A DNA stretch of 57,791 nt from NCBI GenBank assembly GCA_946480475.1, contig CAMLJM010000020.1:1-57791 (forward strand), in the 5' to 3' direction. Of the stretch, positions 16,318 to 25,726 are shown in pieces (the stretch's first letter is position 1; each line of letters begins with the position of its first letter). The position numbers and the translations under genes are program-made. This DNA comes from an uncultured Alphaproteobacteria bacterium (GTDB lineage Bacteria > Pseudomonadota > Alphaproteobacteria > Micavibrionales > Micavibrionaceae). The notes under the pieces are model-generated. The model was not told the origin of the DNA. It saw only the letters and a program-made list of their open reading frames with translations, and did not search any database.

Positions 16318-17610
16318 ATGCTTTATCAATGGCATGATATTTTTAGTCAGTCGGTAAAGTTGTCTTTCCAGACAGCTGCTAACGCATTGTCCTTTAGCGG
16401 CAGCCTTATGAATGCGTTTAACACTGCCGCAAGCGCGCCTGCCTACCGGGACTTTGCCAACAACCTTATTCAATCAGCTAAACAGATGGATAAGCTGGTG
16501 CAAGATCAGCCAGATGGTTTTGGTTTATGGCGCACCCGCATTAACGGCAAAATGATCGCTGTAAATGAAGAGGTCATTGTCGATAAACCATTCGGAAAAT
16601 TACTTCATTTTAAATGTGAAACCGGCGATCAAACCCGCAATGTGCCCAAAGTTTTGATTGTAGCCCCCATTTCCGGTCACAAAGCCACGATCCTGCGCGA
16701 TACGGTTCGTGAGCTGCTTCCGGATAACGATGTCTATGTCACCCAGTGGAAAGACGCCCGTGATGTCCCTCTAAAAGAAGGAAATTTCACATTTGAAGAT
16801 TACATCGGATATGTGCAGGATTTTATCCGTGAAATCGGCCCACAAACACACCTGATCGGCATTAGCCAGTCAACAGTTCCCGTATTAGCCGTTACATCGC
16901 TGATGGCAGCGCGCGACGAAGCATGCCAGCCTTTATCCATGACTTTGATGTGCGGACCGATTGATCCCCGGATCAATGAAACCGAAGTATCACGCCTTAC
17001 GCGCAAGCATGGACTTGACTGGATAAGAAACAATCTCGTAACGCAGGTTCCCAGTCATTATGCCGGGCGTGGGCGCAATGTGTTTCCGGGCTTTCTGCAA
17101 AGCCTAGGTCTATCAGTCGCAGCCCCCGGTAACAGAAATAATGATCCGCTGGTTATGGTGACAAAAGTTTTCGGCGGCCAGGGTGAAAAGCTGGATGCTG
17201 ATGCACCCTATTATCTTGATGTTATTCGTCAGTATTTTATCGAACATAGCTTGCCGCGCGGCACGATGGTATGGAAAGACGAAAAAGTTGACCCCTCGAA
17301 AATCAGAAAGACGGGTTTGTTCACTGTGGAAGGTTCTGTAGACAACATTACCGCTCCCGGACAGACAATCATCGCACACAAATTATGTCCCGATATTCCC
17401 CAAGCTATGCGCAAGCACCATTTGCAAGTCGGCGCGGGTCATTACGACATCTTCACCGGATCGGACTGGTCTGACAAAATATCCAATGAATACAATGCTT
17501 TCGTCAGAAATGTTGCAGCCGAGCACGGGATTATCTATGATCCGCCACAAGCTGAAACTCCGGTAAAAACCCAGAGAATCTCTGGGGCAAAATCTGTACT
17601 GGCCGCTTAG
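16318..17610 (+). CDS. PHB depolymerase paralogue with Ser nucleophile
   Basis: About 430 residues, the same PhaZ fold as the gene at 14252: VLIVAPISGHKATILRDTV, VYVTQWKDARDVPLK, EGSVDNIT and GAGHYDIFTG. The elbow is IGISQSTVPV with Ser183 in place of Cys. This could change the ester preference (oligomers, other hydroxyacyl polymers) or the regulation; it does not abolish the triad. Start: GTG at 16309 is possible, but ATG at 16318 gives MLYQWHDIF, which aligns with MLYHFFDLQ of the paralogue. No signal peptide. A stem with a T-rich tail at 17693 probably ends the transcript. Confidence 0.88.
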   Translation: MLYQWHDIFSQSVKLSFQTAANALSFSGSLMNAFNTAASAPAYRDFANNLIQSAKQMDKLVQDQPDGFGLWRTRINGKMIAVNEEVIVDKPFGKLLHFKCETGDQTRNVPKVLIVAPISGHKATILRDTVRELLPDNDVYVTQWKDARDVPLKEGNFTFEDYIGYVQDFIREIGPQTHLIGISQSTVPVLAVTSLMAARDEACQPLSMTLMCGPIDPRINETEVSRLTRKHGLDWIRNNLVTQVPSHYAGRGRNVFPGFLQSLGLSVAAPGNRNNDPLVMVTKVFGGQGEKLDADAPYYLDVIRQYFIEHSLPRGTMVWKDEKVDPSKIRKTGLFTVEGSVDNITAPGQTIIAHKLCPDIPQAMRKHHLQVGAGHYDIFTGSDWSDKISNEYNAFVRNVAAEHGIIYDPPQAETPVKTQRISGAKSVLAA

Positions 17611-17692
17611 GTTTATTTAGGGAATTTTCTCACTAAATTATCTGGCAGCTATCCACAGGCCAAGCCCCTGTATTCGCTGCAAAGCAGCACCG

Positions 17693-17718
17693 AAACCCGC
17701 AGAAATCCTGGGGTTTTG
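17693..17718 (+). terminator. Probable rho-independent terminator after the second depolymerase
   Basis: AAACCC-g-CAG pairs with CTG-GGGTTT around an AAATC loop, then TTG. The T-run is short. A second small hairpin (GCTGC-aaa-GCAGC, 17676-17688) sits just upstream. Confidence 0.5.
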
Positions 17719-17778
17719 TGGAATTTTACATTGGGATCAGTCATACTAAATAATATAGGGAAAGCACAGGTCGGAAGC

Positions 17779-18483
17779 ATGCCAGACAAGCTGAGCCACA
17801 TCAGTCCGCATCTTCGCCTGCAGGTCAGTAAACGGGCCCGCAGGATGGCCTTGCGTCTGGACACCAAGGAACGGGTCGTCTATCTGGTGGTCCCTGCCCG
17901 AGCTGACATGACCACAGCCAAAAAATTCGCCAAGGAATACAAACACTGGATCCAGCAAAAAATTGATGAGCTGCCCGAGCCTGTGCCATTTCATGACGGT
18001 ACAATTATACCACTTTTTGGACGCAATGTTGAAATCCGTGTGAATTACGATTCTAGTTTAAAAAGAACTTCTATCGAATTGAAACCGCGCATTCTTTTGG
18101 TAAATACGAATAAAAGAGATCAAAAAGAGGTCAGTGACCGTATTATGCGCTTCCTGAAGAAGGAGGCATCCCGGGTTATCCGCGCCCTCGCCGTTGAAAA
18201 GGCAGCACGCATTGGCAAAACCATTACAAATGTTTCCGTGCGCGATACACGCTCCCGCTGGGGCAGCTGCGCCGAGGATGGCAACCTCTCCTTCTCTTGG
18301 AGACTTATCTTTGCCCCTTGGGAATCTCTGGATTATGTTGTTGCCCATGAAGTTGCGCACCTTGTTCACATGAATCACGGTCGTGCCTTCTGGAACCTGT
18401 GCGCAAAGCTTTCTACAGCTTATGAAGAAGGTCGCGACTGGATGCGCGACAATGGTCATGATTTGATGAGCTACGGCCACTAA
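17779..18483 (+). CDS. YgjP/DUF45-type zinc metallopeptidase
   Basis: About 234 residues from the ATG at 17779 (GGAAG upstream); a TTG at 17716 is less likely. The C-terminal half has the family signature: SRWGSC at about 159-164, then HEVAH (190-194) and NHGRAFW, giving zinc ligands His190, His194 and His200 with catalytic Glu191. YgjP-like proteins are SprT-related; their substrates are not established and roles in DNA repair or restriction contexts have been proposed. No restriction genes are adjacent. It is convergent with ruvX. Confidence 0.9.
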   Translation: MPDKLSHISPHLRLQVSKRARRMALRLDTKERVVYLVVPARADMTTAKKFAKEYKHWIQQKIDELPEPVPFHDGTIIPLFGRNVEIRVNYDSSLKRTSIELKPRILLVNTNKRDQKEVSDRIMRFLKKEASRVIRALAVEKAARIGKTITNVSVRDTRSRWGSCAEDGNLSFSWRLIFAPWESLDYVVAHEVAHLVHMNHGRAFWNLCAKLSTAYEEGRDWMRDNGHDLMSYGH

Positions 18484-18635
18484 CAGCCTGAAAAATCACT
18501 TAAGTCATGACTTGTCCACATGTGTCATTGTATGCGTCACATGATACATACATGAATTCATGAATTTTGATTATCACACTGATATAAAAATAAAATCCAT
18601 TGTTTTACGCCTGTGTCAAAACGTGCTTCAGTATC
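18484..18635. other. A/T-rich convergent gap with three short palindromes
   Basis: No gene. It contains AAGTCATGACTT (18502-18513), CACATGTG (18517-18524) and CATGAATTCATG (18551-18562). No classical terminator is visible for either convergent gene. Confidence 0.5.
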
Positions 18636-19124
18636 CTAAAAGCCTGAACCTTTGATGAAATCGAGAGCACCCTGCAGAATGAATTGGGCTGCCAGCTTAT
18701 CTACATTTTGTTTGCGCTTCGTTCTTGACATATCCACATCCTCGATCAGGAACTTGTTCACAGAGACTGTGGATAACCTTTCATCCCAGAGTGCGATCCA
18801 GGGGGCCTGCCCGAATACTTCCGGGTGGTTGGACATCTCACGCCCGAAATCCTTGATCGAGTCACAGCGCGGCCCTTCAGTCCCATCCATATTCACAGGA
18901 TATCCCAGCACATATCCACCGATGGCGTAATCGGTAATGATTTTCTTCAGCTCCAGGATGTCTTTCGTAAATTTCGTGCGCTCGACCAGCTTTAGCGGTG
19001 TAGCTATGCTGTGCCCGGAATCCGACAGCGCCACCCCAATAGTGCGTTCGCCAATATCAAGGCCCAGAAGCCGGACATTTTCCGGACATGAATCAATGAT
19101 ATCTCTTAGTAATCCGAGGGTCAT
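18636..19124 (-). CDS. ruvX: Putative pre-16S rRNA nuclease / Holliday junction resolvase-like protein
   Basis: About 162 residues (YqgF family). The RNase H-like motifs are clear: RLLGLDIGERTIGVALSD with the first catalytic Asp, the GGYVLGYP strand, and WDERLSTVSVNKFL with the second acidic site. A C-terminal SRTKRKQNVDKLAAQFILQG helix carries the last conserved Asp. YqgF matures the 5' end of 16S rRNA in E. coli; the resolvase role comes from older inference. A TTG at 19142 would add six residues, but the ATG at 19124 fits the family better. Divergent from gatC, with the start codons about 65 bp apart, as is common in alphaproteobacteria. Confidence 0.92.
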   Translation of the reverse strand: MTLGLLRDIIDSCPENVRLLGLDIGERTIGVALSDSGHSIATPLKLVERTKFTKDILELKKIITDYAIGGYVLGYPVNMDGTEGPRCDSIKDFGREMSNHPEVFGQAPWIALWDERLSTVSVNKFLIEDVDMSRTKRKQNVDKLAAQFILQGALDFIKGSGF

Positions 19125-19190
19125 GTTGCGCTTGCTCGCCAAAGGGCTGCAGTGTAAAAGATTAAGACAAATTACAAAGGAATAACAAGC

Positions 19191-19478
19191 ATGTCCATTG
19201 ATAAGGAAACCGTGCGCAAGGTCGCAGGTCTGGCCCGTCTGAAACTCAGCGAACAGGAGCTGGAGAGATTTACACCCCAGGTCGCCGGGATCGTTAAATG
19301 GGTTGAGATGCTGGGTGAAGTAAACACAGACAACGTGGCCCCCTTGGCAAATGTCGTGAATATCGACCTGAAACTGCGTCCTGACGCGGTTACTGATGGC
19401 GGTTACCAGAAAGAGATTCTGGCAAACGCCCCCGAAAGCATGGAAGGCTTCTTCGTCGTCCCGAAAGTGGTGGAGTAA
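19191..19478 (+). CDS. gatC: Asp/Glu-tRNA amidotransferase subunit C
   Basis: 95 residues, standard length. GatC wraps around GatA and stabilises the GatCAB complex that converts Glu-tRNA(Gln) or Asp-tRNA(Asn) to the amide forms. The N-terminal [18 protein letters not shown] and the LNxV-like [20 protein letters not shown] segments are typical. AAAGGA lies before the ATG. First gene of the operon gatC-gatA-two exported proteins-gatB, and 5 bp upstream of gatA. Confidence 0.96.
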   Translation: MSIDKETVRKVAGLARLKLSEQELERFTPQVAGIVKWVEMLGEVNTDNVAPLANVVNIDLKLRPDAVTDGGYQKEILANAPESMEGFFVVPKVVE

Positions 19479-19483
19479 TCACT

Positions 19484-20971
19484 ATGACAGAACTGACCAA
19501 TCAAACTATTGCCCAGGCTCTTGCAGGACTGAAGAAGAAAGAATTTTCAGCGACTGAACTGACGCAGGCCCACATCAAGGTGATGGAAGAAACGCGTCAC
19601 CTGAATGCCTATGTGACAGAAACGCCTGAACTGGCGTTAGCTGCCGCCAAGGAGTCCGATAAGAAAATTGCATCCGGTGAGATGCGTGCCCTCGAGGGTA
19701 TTCCCATCGGCATGAAAGATTTGTTCTGCACCAAGGGTGTTCGCACAACGGCCTGCAGCAAGATCCTCAGCAACTTTGTCCCGCAATATGAATCCACCGT
19801 ATCCGGCAAAATGCTGGCTGACGGCGCTGTATTCCTGGGCAAGACCAATCTTGACGAATTTGCGATGGGTTCATCGAATACAACATCTGCCTTCGGTAAT
19901 GTCATCAGCCCCTGGAAACGCAACGATGGCAGCAATGTCGACCTCGTGCCTGGTGGTTCATCTGGCGGATCTTCCTCTGCTGTGGCCGCACGTTCATGTA
20001 TGGCAGCGACGGGCACAGACACGGGCGGCTCCATCCGCCAGCCTGCGGCCTTCTGCGGCATTGCCGGTATCAAGCCGACTTATGGCCGCTGCTCCCGCTG
20101 GGGCGTAATTGCTTTTGCTTCCTCGCTTGATCAACCGGGTATTTTTGCCCGCAATGTTGAGGATTGCGCAATTGTCCTGAAGTCAATGTCAGGTCATGAT
20201 CCCAAAGATAGTACGTCAGCCAACAAGCCTGTACCTGATTTTGCGGCGGCCCTGACGGGAAACGTGAAAGGCCTGAAAGTCGGCATTCCAAAAGAATACA
20301 ACGTTGAAGGCATTCCGGCAGAAATCAGTAATATCTGGCAAAAAGGCATTGAATGGCTGAAAGCCGGTGGCGCTGAAATTGTCGATATTTCCCTGCCCCA
20401 TTCAAAATATGCACTGCCAACCTATTACATTATTGCGCCAGCAGAGTGTTCGTCGAACCTTGCTCGTTATGACGGCGTACGCTACGGCCAACGCGTAGAA
20501 GGTGAAAACCTGAATGACATGTACGGTCGCACGCGCGCTGAAGGTTTCGGCAGCGAAGTGACGCGTCGTATCCTGATTGGCACCTACGTGCTGTCTGCTG
20601 GTTACTATGATGCTTACTACATCAAGGCGCAAAAGCTCCGCCGCCTGATATACGAAGATTTCGTCAACGCTTACAAACAATGCGACGTCATCCTGACACC
20701 CACGGCGCCTTCTGCCGCGTTCGCGATCGGTGAGAATGATGACGATCCGCTGAAAATGTACATGAATGACGTTTTCACAATCCCTGCATCATTGGCTGGT
20801 TTACCTGGCATGTCTGTGCCTGCGGGCCTTGACTCCAAGGGCCTGCCTTTGGGCCTGCAAATCCTCGGCCGCCCATGGGATGAAGAAACCGTTTTCCGCA
20901 TCGGTGATTATATTGAAAAAACGGCTGCCTTTACTGCCGTCCCACAAATGGTAGTGAAGAAAGCTGCCTAA
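19484..20971 (+). CDS. gatA: Asp/Glu-tRNA amidotransferase subunit A
   Basis: 495 residues, an amidase-signature glutaminase that releases ammonia for GatB. The catalytic Ser-cisSer-Lys set is visible: Lys in [14 protein letters not shown], the [13 protein letters not shown] signature, and [17 protein letters not shown] with the two serines. The C-terminal part ends [21 protein letters not shown] (here [19 protein letters not shown]). The downstream gene starts 12 bp after the stop and is not gatB but an exported cysteine-rich protein. Confidence 0.97.
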   Translation: MTELTNQTIAQALAGLKKKEFSATELTQAHIKVMEETRHLNAYVTETPELALAAAKESDKKIASGEMRALEGIPIGMKDLFCTKGVRTTACSKILSNFVPQYESTVSGKMLADGAVFLGKTNLDEFAMGSSNTTSAFGNVISPWKRNDGSNVDLVPGGSSGGSSSAVAARSCMAATGTDTGGSIRQPAAFCGIAGIKPTYGRCSRWGVIAFASSLDQPGIFARNVEDCAIVLKSMSGHDPKDSTSANKPVPDFAAALTGNVKGLKVGIPKEYNVEGIPAEISNIWQKGIEWLKAGGAEIVDISLPHSKYALPTYYIIAPAECSSNLARYDGVRYGQRVEGENLNDMYGRTRAEGFGSEVTRRILIGTYVLSAGYYDAYYIKAQKLRRLIYEDFVNAYKQCDVILTPTAPSAAFAIGENDDDPLKMYMNDVFTIPASLAGLPGMSVPAGLDSKGLPLGLQILGRPWDEETVFRIGDYIEKTAAFTAVPQMVVKKAA

Positions 20972-20982
20972 AGGAGATTAGA

Positions 20983-21654
20983 ATGAAATATATCCTTCCT
21001 GCCCTGTTCTGCGTCATCATCACAATGGCGGCACTACCCGCCATAGCGACCCCTGTTAACCGTGACCAGGCGAATGAATATTTTGCCCAGTGCATTAAAG
21101 GCCTGAAAAAAGGCAGCCCCAAAAGTATGCACGATTTGTGTGCCTGCACTTCTGCACGCGTGATGACAGCCATCACAGCTGAAGAACTGGCCGCTTCATC
21201 CCAGAAGACGCCTGAAGGGCAGTTTGCATTTAAGAAGGTTCTCACCGATGTCTATGCGCCCTGCACCGAACTGGTCGCCAAAGACATGTTTGATTTTGAA
21301 TGCGTGAACAACAAGAAGCTATATGAACTCAACAAGGGCTTTGACATTCCTTCAGTCTGCAACTGTGCCGCGCAGATTACTGCCGAGTGGTATCAGGGCA
21401 AAGGCACCACCACTATGACAGAATCTTTGCAAAGGGACCCTGCCATGACCATGGCAAACCCCATGTATGGTGTCGTAAGCAACCCCAAGGTTAAAAGCCA
21501 GAACCTGAACAACCTGATTGCCTGTAGCGCCAAGCCAGCGGCTCAGCCTGCACCTGCCGCTGCGGCACCTGCGCCCGCAACCCCCGCTGCAGTACCGACC
21601 TTGTCGCCTACACCTACAGCACCCGCACCAGCGACATTGTCACCAACGCCATGA
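20983..21654 (+). CDS. Exported eight-cysteine protein with Pro/Ala-rich tail
   Basis: 223 residues with a signal peptide (MKYILPALFCVIITMAALPAIA, cleavage after AIA likely). The mature part has eight cysteines at 37, 53, 55, 94, 107, 126, 128 and 181, spaced C-X15-CXC-X38-C-X12-C-X18-CXC-X52-C. The next gene has nearly identical spacing, so they are paralogues, although overall identity is low. The last 40 residues are a low-complexity Ala/Pro/Thr tail (PAPAAAAPAPATP), which may reach into the cell wall. AAGGAG precedes the ATG. Function unknown; likely periplasmic with disulfides. It is placed between gatA and gatB in the same direction. Confidence 0.8.
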   Translation: MKYILPALFCVIITMAALPAIATPVNRDQANEYFAQCIKGLKKGSPKSMHDLCACTSARVMTAITAEELAASSQKTPEGQFAFKKVLTDVYAPCTELVAKDMFDFECVNNKKLYELNKGFDIPSVCNCAAQITAEWYQGKGTTTMTESLQRDPAMTMANPMYGVVSNPKVKSQNLNNLIACSAKPAAQPAPAAAAPAPATPAAVPTLSPTPTAPAPATLSPTP

Positions 21655-22280
21655 TGCACAGGAACATCATTCTGTTTGTCTGCCTAATGCTGTGGGGGGC
21701 GCTTGCGCTTTTCCCCCTTACAGCACAGGCCCAGGATGTTATACCTGCAGGCCCGTCGCTTAGCATTCCTGAAACAAGCAGCGCCATTAAACCGCTGGCG
21801 CAGAAATTTTATGCACGCTGCATGTCCAAGCCTGATGCTACGCTTTCTGAACTGGACAATGAGGAATACTGTGTGTGCCTGTCGACGCAGCTATATCGTC
21901 CTGCCCTTACCCAAGCTGAACGTAGCTATCTGGCCACGGGCGAAGGTGCAGGCATAGAAAAACATAAGCTCTACGGACAAATATATGGCCCCTGCATAGG
22001 TATACCGGGACGCGCCGCCACATATTACAAATGCACACATGCTCACGACATCTATAAACTTGTAAAAACGGATAAAGATGCAGATGCGATGTGCCGTTGC
22101 GTAAACAAGGAAATGGCCCCTTATTGGGATGAGGAAGTTCCTGCTTTCCTGCAACTGAGCAAAACCTATAGGCGGCCCTTTGATGATTTGCTGACATTCC
22201 TTATGGAGAGTCGTGATTTTCCGCCACGCTATATAAAAGCACGTTCAAAATGCGTGTCTCAATACGGGCGTCGTGACTAA
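21651..22280 (+). CDS. Exported eight-cysteine protein, paralogue of the preceding gene
   Basis: 209 residues; signal peptide ends near ALFPLTAQAQ. Mature cysteines are at 57, 74, 76, 115, 128, 148, 150 and 201: C-X16-CXC-X38-C-X12-C-X19-CXC-X50-C, matching its neighbour almost position for position. Shared local motifs include Y-(A/G)-PC at the fourth Cys and (I/L)Y(K/E)L before the second CXC. No Pro/Ala tail here; the C-terminus is basic (CVSQYGRRD). The start overlaps the upstream stop by four bases (ATGA), so translation is coupled. gatB begins 28 bp downstream. The family is not one I recognise. Confidence 0.8.
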   Translation: MMHRNIILFVCLMLWGALALFPLTAQAQDVIPAGPSLSIPETSSAIKPLAQKFYARCMSKPDATLSELDNEEYCVCLSTQLYRPALTQAERSYLATGEGAGIEKHKLYGQIYGPCIGIPGRAATYYKCTHAHDIYKLVKTDKDADAMCRCVNKEMAPYWDEEVPAFLQLSKTYRRPFDDLLTFLMESRDFPPRYIKARSKCVSQYGRRD

Positions 22281-22308
22281 CTATTAAAACTTAACGAAGG
22301 TAAAGACT

Positions 22309-23769
22309 ATGGCTGAGATTGTAAAAGGTGAAACAGGCGATTGGGAAATCGTGATCGGTATGGAAGTCCATGCGCAGATTACGTCGCAGTCAAAGCTTTT
22401 TTCAGGTGCCTCGACAGATTTTGGCGCTGAACCAAACAGCCAGGTAAGCTTTGTAGATGCCGCCATGCCCGGCATGCTGCCTGTCTTGAATGAGTACTGT
22501 GTTGAACAGGCCGTACGCACAGGCCTGGGCCTGAATGCGCAGATCAATCTTCATTCGGTCTTTGAACGTAAAAATTATTTCTACCCTGACCTGCCGCAAG
22601 GTTACCAGATTTCCCAATTCCAGCACCCGATCGTCGGCGAAGGCCAGATTGAAATCGATCTGGTTGATGGTACCGTAAAGCCTGTGCGCATCGAACGCCT
22701 GCATATGGAACAGGATGCCGGTAAGTCCCTGCATGACCAGCATCCTGCGAAATCATTCGTAGACCTGAACCGTTCAGGCACAGCGCTGATGGAAATCGTC
22801 TCCCGCCCGGATATTCGCGGTGCTGAAGAGGCTGCCGCCTATCTTTCCAAGCTACGCATGATTTTGCGTTATCTTGAAACATGCGATGGCAATATGGATG
22901 AAGGATCTATGCGTGCAGACGTCAACCTTTCCATGCGCCGTGTCGGCGATGAAAAGCTTGGAACGCGTTGCGAAATCAAGAACGTAAACTCTATTAAAGC
23001 CGTGCAAATGGCGATTGCTTACGAGTCCCGCCGTCAGGTTGAAATCCTTGAGGGTGGCGGCACGATCAAGCAGGAAACACGTTTGTGGGACCCCGCCAAG
23101 GGCGAGACACGCTCCATGCGCTCCAAGGAAGAGGCACATGATTATCGTTATTTCCCGGACCCGGACTTGCTGCCGCTGGTGCTGAAACCTGAATATGTTG
23201 ATGGCATCAAGAAATCACTGCCGGAGCTGCCCGACCAGAAGAAAAACCGGTTCATGAAGAATTACGGCCTGAGCGCGTATGACGCCAGCGTTCTGATTGC
23301 CGAGCGTAGCCGTGCTGACTATTTCGAGGCCGCAGCAAAAGGCCGCGATGCGAAACTGGTTGCTAACTGGCTGATGAACGAATTGCTGGCTGTGCTGAAC
23401 AAGGATGGTAATAAGACCATATCTGAAAGCCCGATCAGCGCTGACCATCTCGGTAAGCTGGTGGAATTGATCAGCGATAACACCATCTCGGGCAAAATCG
23501 CCAAGGATGTATTCGCCGAAATGTTCACCAGCGGCAAAGACCCCGCCACTATTGTTGAGGAAAAAGGCCTGAAGCAGGTGACTGATACAGGCGCGATTGA
23601 GAAAGTCATCAATGAAGTGCTGGCAGCCAACCCGGACAAAGTTGCAGAGTTCCGTTCCGGTAAGGACAAGCTATTCGGATTCTTCGTCGGCCAAGTCATG
23701 AAAGTATCTGGCGGCAAACTGAACCCGGCAGCCGTGAATGATATTCTGACTGCTAAACTGAAGGGGTAA
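22309..23769 (+). CDS. gatB: Asp/Glu-tRNA amidotransferase subunit B
   Basis: 486 residues, the kinase/transamidase subunit of GatCAB. Near the N-terminus is [13 protein letters not shown], then [19 protein letters not shown], the zinc/ATP region with [17 protein letters not shown], and RADVNLSMR. The C-terminal YqeY-like tRNA-binding tail is present ([20 protein letters not shown] to [10 protein letters not shown]). GAAGG lies before the ATG. The DUF4177 gene starts two bases after its stop. Confidence 0.97.
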   Translation: MAEIVKGETGDWEIVIGMEVHAQITSQSKLFSGASTDFGAEPNSQVSFVDAAMPGMLPVLNEYCVEQAVRTGLGLNAQINLHSVFERKNYFYPDLPQGYQISQFQHPIVGEGQIEIDLVDGTVKPVRIERLHMEQDAGKSLHDQHPAKSFVDLNRSGTALMEIVSRPDIRGAEEAAAYLSKLRMILRYLETCDGNMDEGSMRADVNLSMRRVGDEKLGTRCEIKNVNSIKAVQMAIAYESRRQVEILEGGGTIKQETRLWDPAKGETRSMRSKEEAHDYRYFPDPDLLPLVLKPEYVDGIKKSLPELPDQKKNRFMKNYGLSAYDASVLIAERSRADYFEAAAKGRDAKLVANWLMNELLAVLNKDGNKTISESPISADHLGKLVELISDNTISGKIAKDVFAEMFTSGKDPATIVEEKGLKQVTDTGAIEKVINEVLAANPDKVAEFRSGKDKLFGFFVGQVMKVSGGKLNPAAVNDILTAKLKG

Positions 23770-23771
23770 CT

Positions 23772-23996
23772 ATGACTGCCCAAAAATATGAATATAAAGT
23801 CGCCATTTACCGCGAACCGCTCCTGGGATCTATTTTTTTGGGTGGGTCACGTGTTAACCCGGAGCGATATTCAGAATTCCTGAACAAAAATGCCAAAGAG
23901 GGTTGGGAAGTTGTCACAATGGAGCGTGAATCACGCCGGGAACTTATTTTCTTCCAGCGTGAAGCATTCCTGACCATTATGAAGCGTGAAGTCTAG
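23772..23996 (+). CDS. DUF4177-like small protein
   Basis: 74 residues. The pattern YEYKVAIYRE ... EFLNKNAKEGWEVVTME ... LIFFQRE is that of the DUF4177 fold: an N-terminal strand, a helix, then the GWE-V strand and a final hydrophobic-R strand. Its role is unknown. It starts two bases after gatB and its stop abuts the next gene, so it is probably part of the gat transcript. Confidence 0.75.
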   Translation: MTAQKYEYKVAIYREPLLGSIFLGGSRVNPERYSEFLNKNAKEGWEVVTMERESRRELIFFQREAFLTIMKREV

Positions 23997-24001
23997 TGCC
24001 C

Positions 24002-24409
24002 ATGAAAATTCGCGGGAAAATATTATTCTATGCCTTGATGGCCACAGGAATTTTAGGATCCCTGCTGTTGCTGGCGCAGATGTGGACAGAGTTTCTTGAG
24101 TGGGAAACCTTTGTGAAGGCCGTAGTGACATTAAGTATCGCTGGCGCTGTGATCTCCTTTATTACAGCCGTTGACTATGACTTACCCGCCGTTCGCACAA
24201 AAATACTTTTTGTACTGCTGGTTGCCCTGATTATCGGAATTGCCGGATTGATCGTGATGCAACTTTGGTGGACTGGCCTTGCCTGGGAATTATTCGCCAA
24301 AATCATTGCCTCATTAGGCATCCTGACAGCCCTTCTTGCCTTTATTCTGGCTGTCTCCGAGGATTTTGGGCAAAATAAAATTCTGCGCGATAAGAATTAT
24401 ATTGATTGA
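24002..24409 (+). CDS. Four-helix membrane protein of unknown function
   Basis: About 135 residues with four hydrophobic segments arranged as two similar pairs: each half has a helix, a W-(T/W)-x-(F/L)-x-WE-x-F motif (MWTEFLEWETFVK and WWTGLAWELFAK) and a second helix. This indicates an internal duplication. I do not recognise the family. A GTG at 23996, overlapping the upstream stop, is an alternative start. The end overlaps the convergent Hpt-REC gene by 13 bp. Confidence 0.7.
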   Translation: MKIRGKILFYALMATGILGSLLLLAQMWTEFLEWETFVKAVVTLSIAGAVISFITAVDYDLPAVRTKILFVLLVALIIGIAGLIVMQLWWTGLAWELFAKIIASLGILTALLAFILAVSEDFGQNKILRDKNYID

Positions 24410-25206
24410 GACTCGTCCCGCGATTGATTTAGGCCGTCTCGCACGCGGCCCGAAATTGTTTTTATATTAATGGGTTTTCGTATGTAGTCCAAAGCACCGG
24501 CACGGCGTGCGAACTCTTCTTCACCCTCTGCGGTACGGGTGGCCAAAAGGATCACGGGGATATCCAAAAATTCAGAATTTTGTTTAATCTGCTGCAAGAC
24601 CTCCAAGCCATCTATTCCCCTAAGCGCCACATCTAAGAGGATCATATCAGGGCGTACACGCGCCAGATAATGCAGAGCATCTTCTCCATTTGCTGAAATT
24701 TGTGTCGTCATGCCATTTGCCTGCAGTCCTTGGGCAATGGCATTTGCCACCTCCATATCGTCATCCACAACAAGGATATGCGCATGACCTTTAGTGCCGG
24801 GGCTAAGATATATATTACTGTTTGCGGATTCCGGATTAGCCAAGTGAACCCTGTGGCAGACCTCCTGGCAAACCTGCTGCGTCTTCTTCAGCCACATTTG
24901 CATAGCCTTGTAATTATCAGGATTGACGGATTCCCCCTCTTTCATCTCGCGGATCATAAACTCGAAAAAATGATCTGCATCGCGACCAACTTCAGTAATC
25001 TCTGGAAAACCAAACGTCGTACCAGACCCTGCTAAACCGTGAACAAGCGATTGCGCTCTTATAGCGTCTTCACGTTTGGGAAGCTTATATTCTTCAAGCT
25101 CCAGTATGTTGTCTATAATCCGGATAGTATTTATAAGACGCCGCAAGTACGCCTGCCGCAGCTGAAAAAAAGCTTTTTCGAATTCCTGCCGCTTTTCGTC
25201 ATCCAT
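24397..25206 (-). CDS. Hpt-receiver phosphorelay protein
   Basis: About 269 residues from the ATG at 25206, which overlaps the upstream receiver stop (ATGGATGA). The N-terminal half is a helical Hpt-like domain with candidate phospho-His56 in SLVHGLAGSGTTFGF. The C-terminal half is a receiver: ILVVDDD acidic pocket, Asp192 in MILLDVALRG, Thr in LLATRT and Lys in YIRKPI. A long open frame starts upstream at 25260, but it would overlap the receiver by 62 bp. The gene probably accepts phosphate from the hybrid kinase encoded divergently at 25727. No DNA-binding output domain. Confidence 0.85.
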   Translation of the reverse strand: MDDEKRQEFEKAFFQLRQAYLRRLINTIRIIDNILELEEYKLPKREDAIRAQSLVHGLAGSGTTFGFPEITEVGRDADHFFEFMIREMKEGESVNPDNYKAMQMWLKKTQQVCQEVCHRVHLANPESANSNIYLSPGTKGHAHILVVDDDMEVANAIAQGLQANGMTTQISANGEDALHYLARVRPDMILLDVALRGIDGLEVLQQIKQNSEFLDIPVILLATRTAEGEEEFARRAGALDYIRKPINIKTISGRVRDGLNQSRDESQSI

Positions 25207-25585
25207 TGTGCGAAGATTCCCATAGTTTTTGAACATCCTGCGCAAGGTAGATTGGGTCAAAGGGCTTTGTAACTACACCCAGAGCGCCCGCATCTTTGAA
25301 CTCATGCTCACGCTCTCTGGCCTTACCTGTCATAAATATTACAGGCATTTCCGCGTATTTATCCTGTATGCGTAGCTGCTTTAAAGTCTCCAGCCCATCC
25401 ATACCCGGCATAACAGCATCCAAAATGACTAATTCAGGATTCCAATGAGTGATTTTATCCAGAAGTTCCTGGCCCGAAGAACATACCATAACTTCATAGC
25501 CGCCTACATTTTCAAGTGACATTTTAATGAGCATACGCATGTCTGCCTCGTCATCAACGCAGATAATACGATTCAGCTTGTTCAT
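25199..25585 (-). CDS. Stand-alone receiver-domain response regulator
   Basis: 128 residues, a single CheY-like domain. The acidic pocket is CVDDEADM, phospho-acceptor Asp56 is in LVILDAVMPGMDG, Thr in FMTGKA and Lys in VVTKPFDP. With no output domain, it must act by protein contact or as a phosphate shuttle. It is translationally coupled to the downstream Hpt-REC gene and divergent from the hybrid kinase, 141 bp away. Confidence 0.93.
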   Translation of the reverse strand: MNKLNRIICVDDEADMRMLIKMSLENVGGYEVMVCSSGQELLDKITHWNPELVILDAVMPGMDGLETLKQLRIQDKYAEMPVIFMTGKAREREHEFKDAGALGVVTKPFDPIYLAQDVQKLWESSHNG

Positions 25586-25726
25586 GAATATTACCTCGGT
25601 ATTATGCTATTATAGAAAAGGGAAAGTTCGGGAAAACCCGGGTATTTATACGCAGTGTTCCAGCTTATTATAGTGCGACGCTATGAGTGATGATAGCCTG
25701 ATATCTGATTCACGCCAGAGGGCATA

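Noticed and set aside
20983..22280. Possibility that the gatA-gatB insert is a broken gene
   Set aside because: Both frames are intact, have signal peptides and matching cysteine spacing, so they are treated as real genes.
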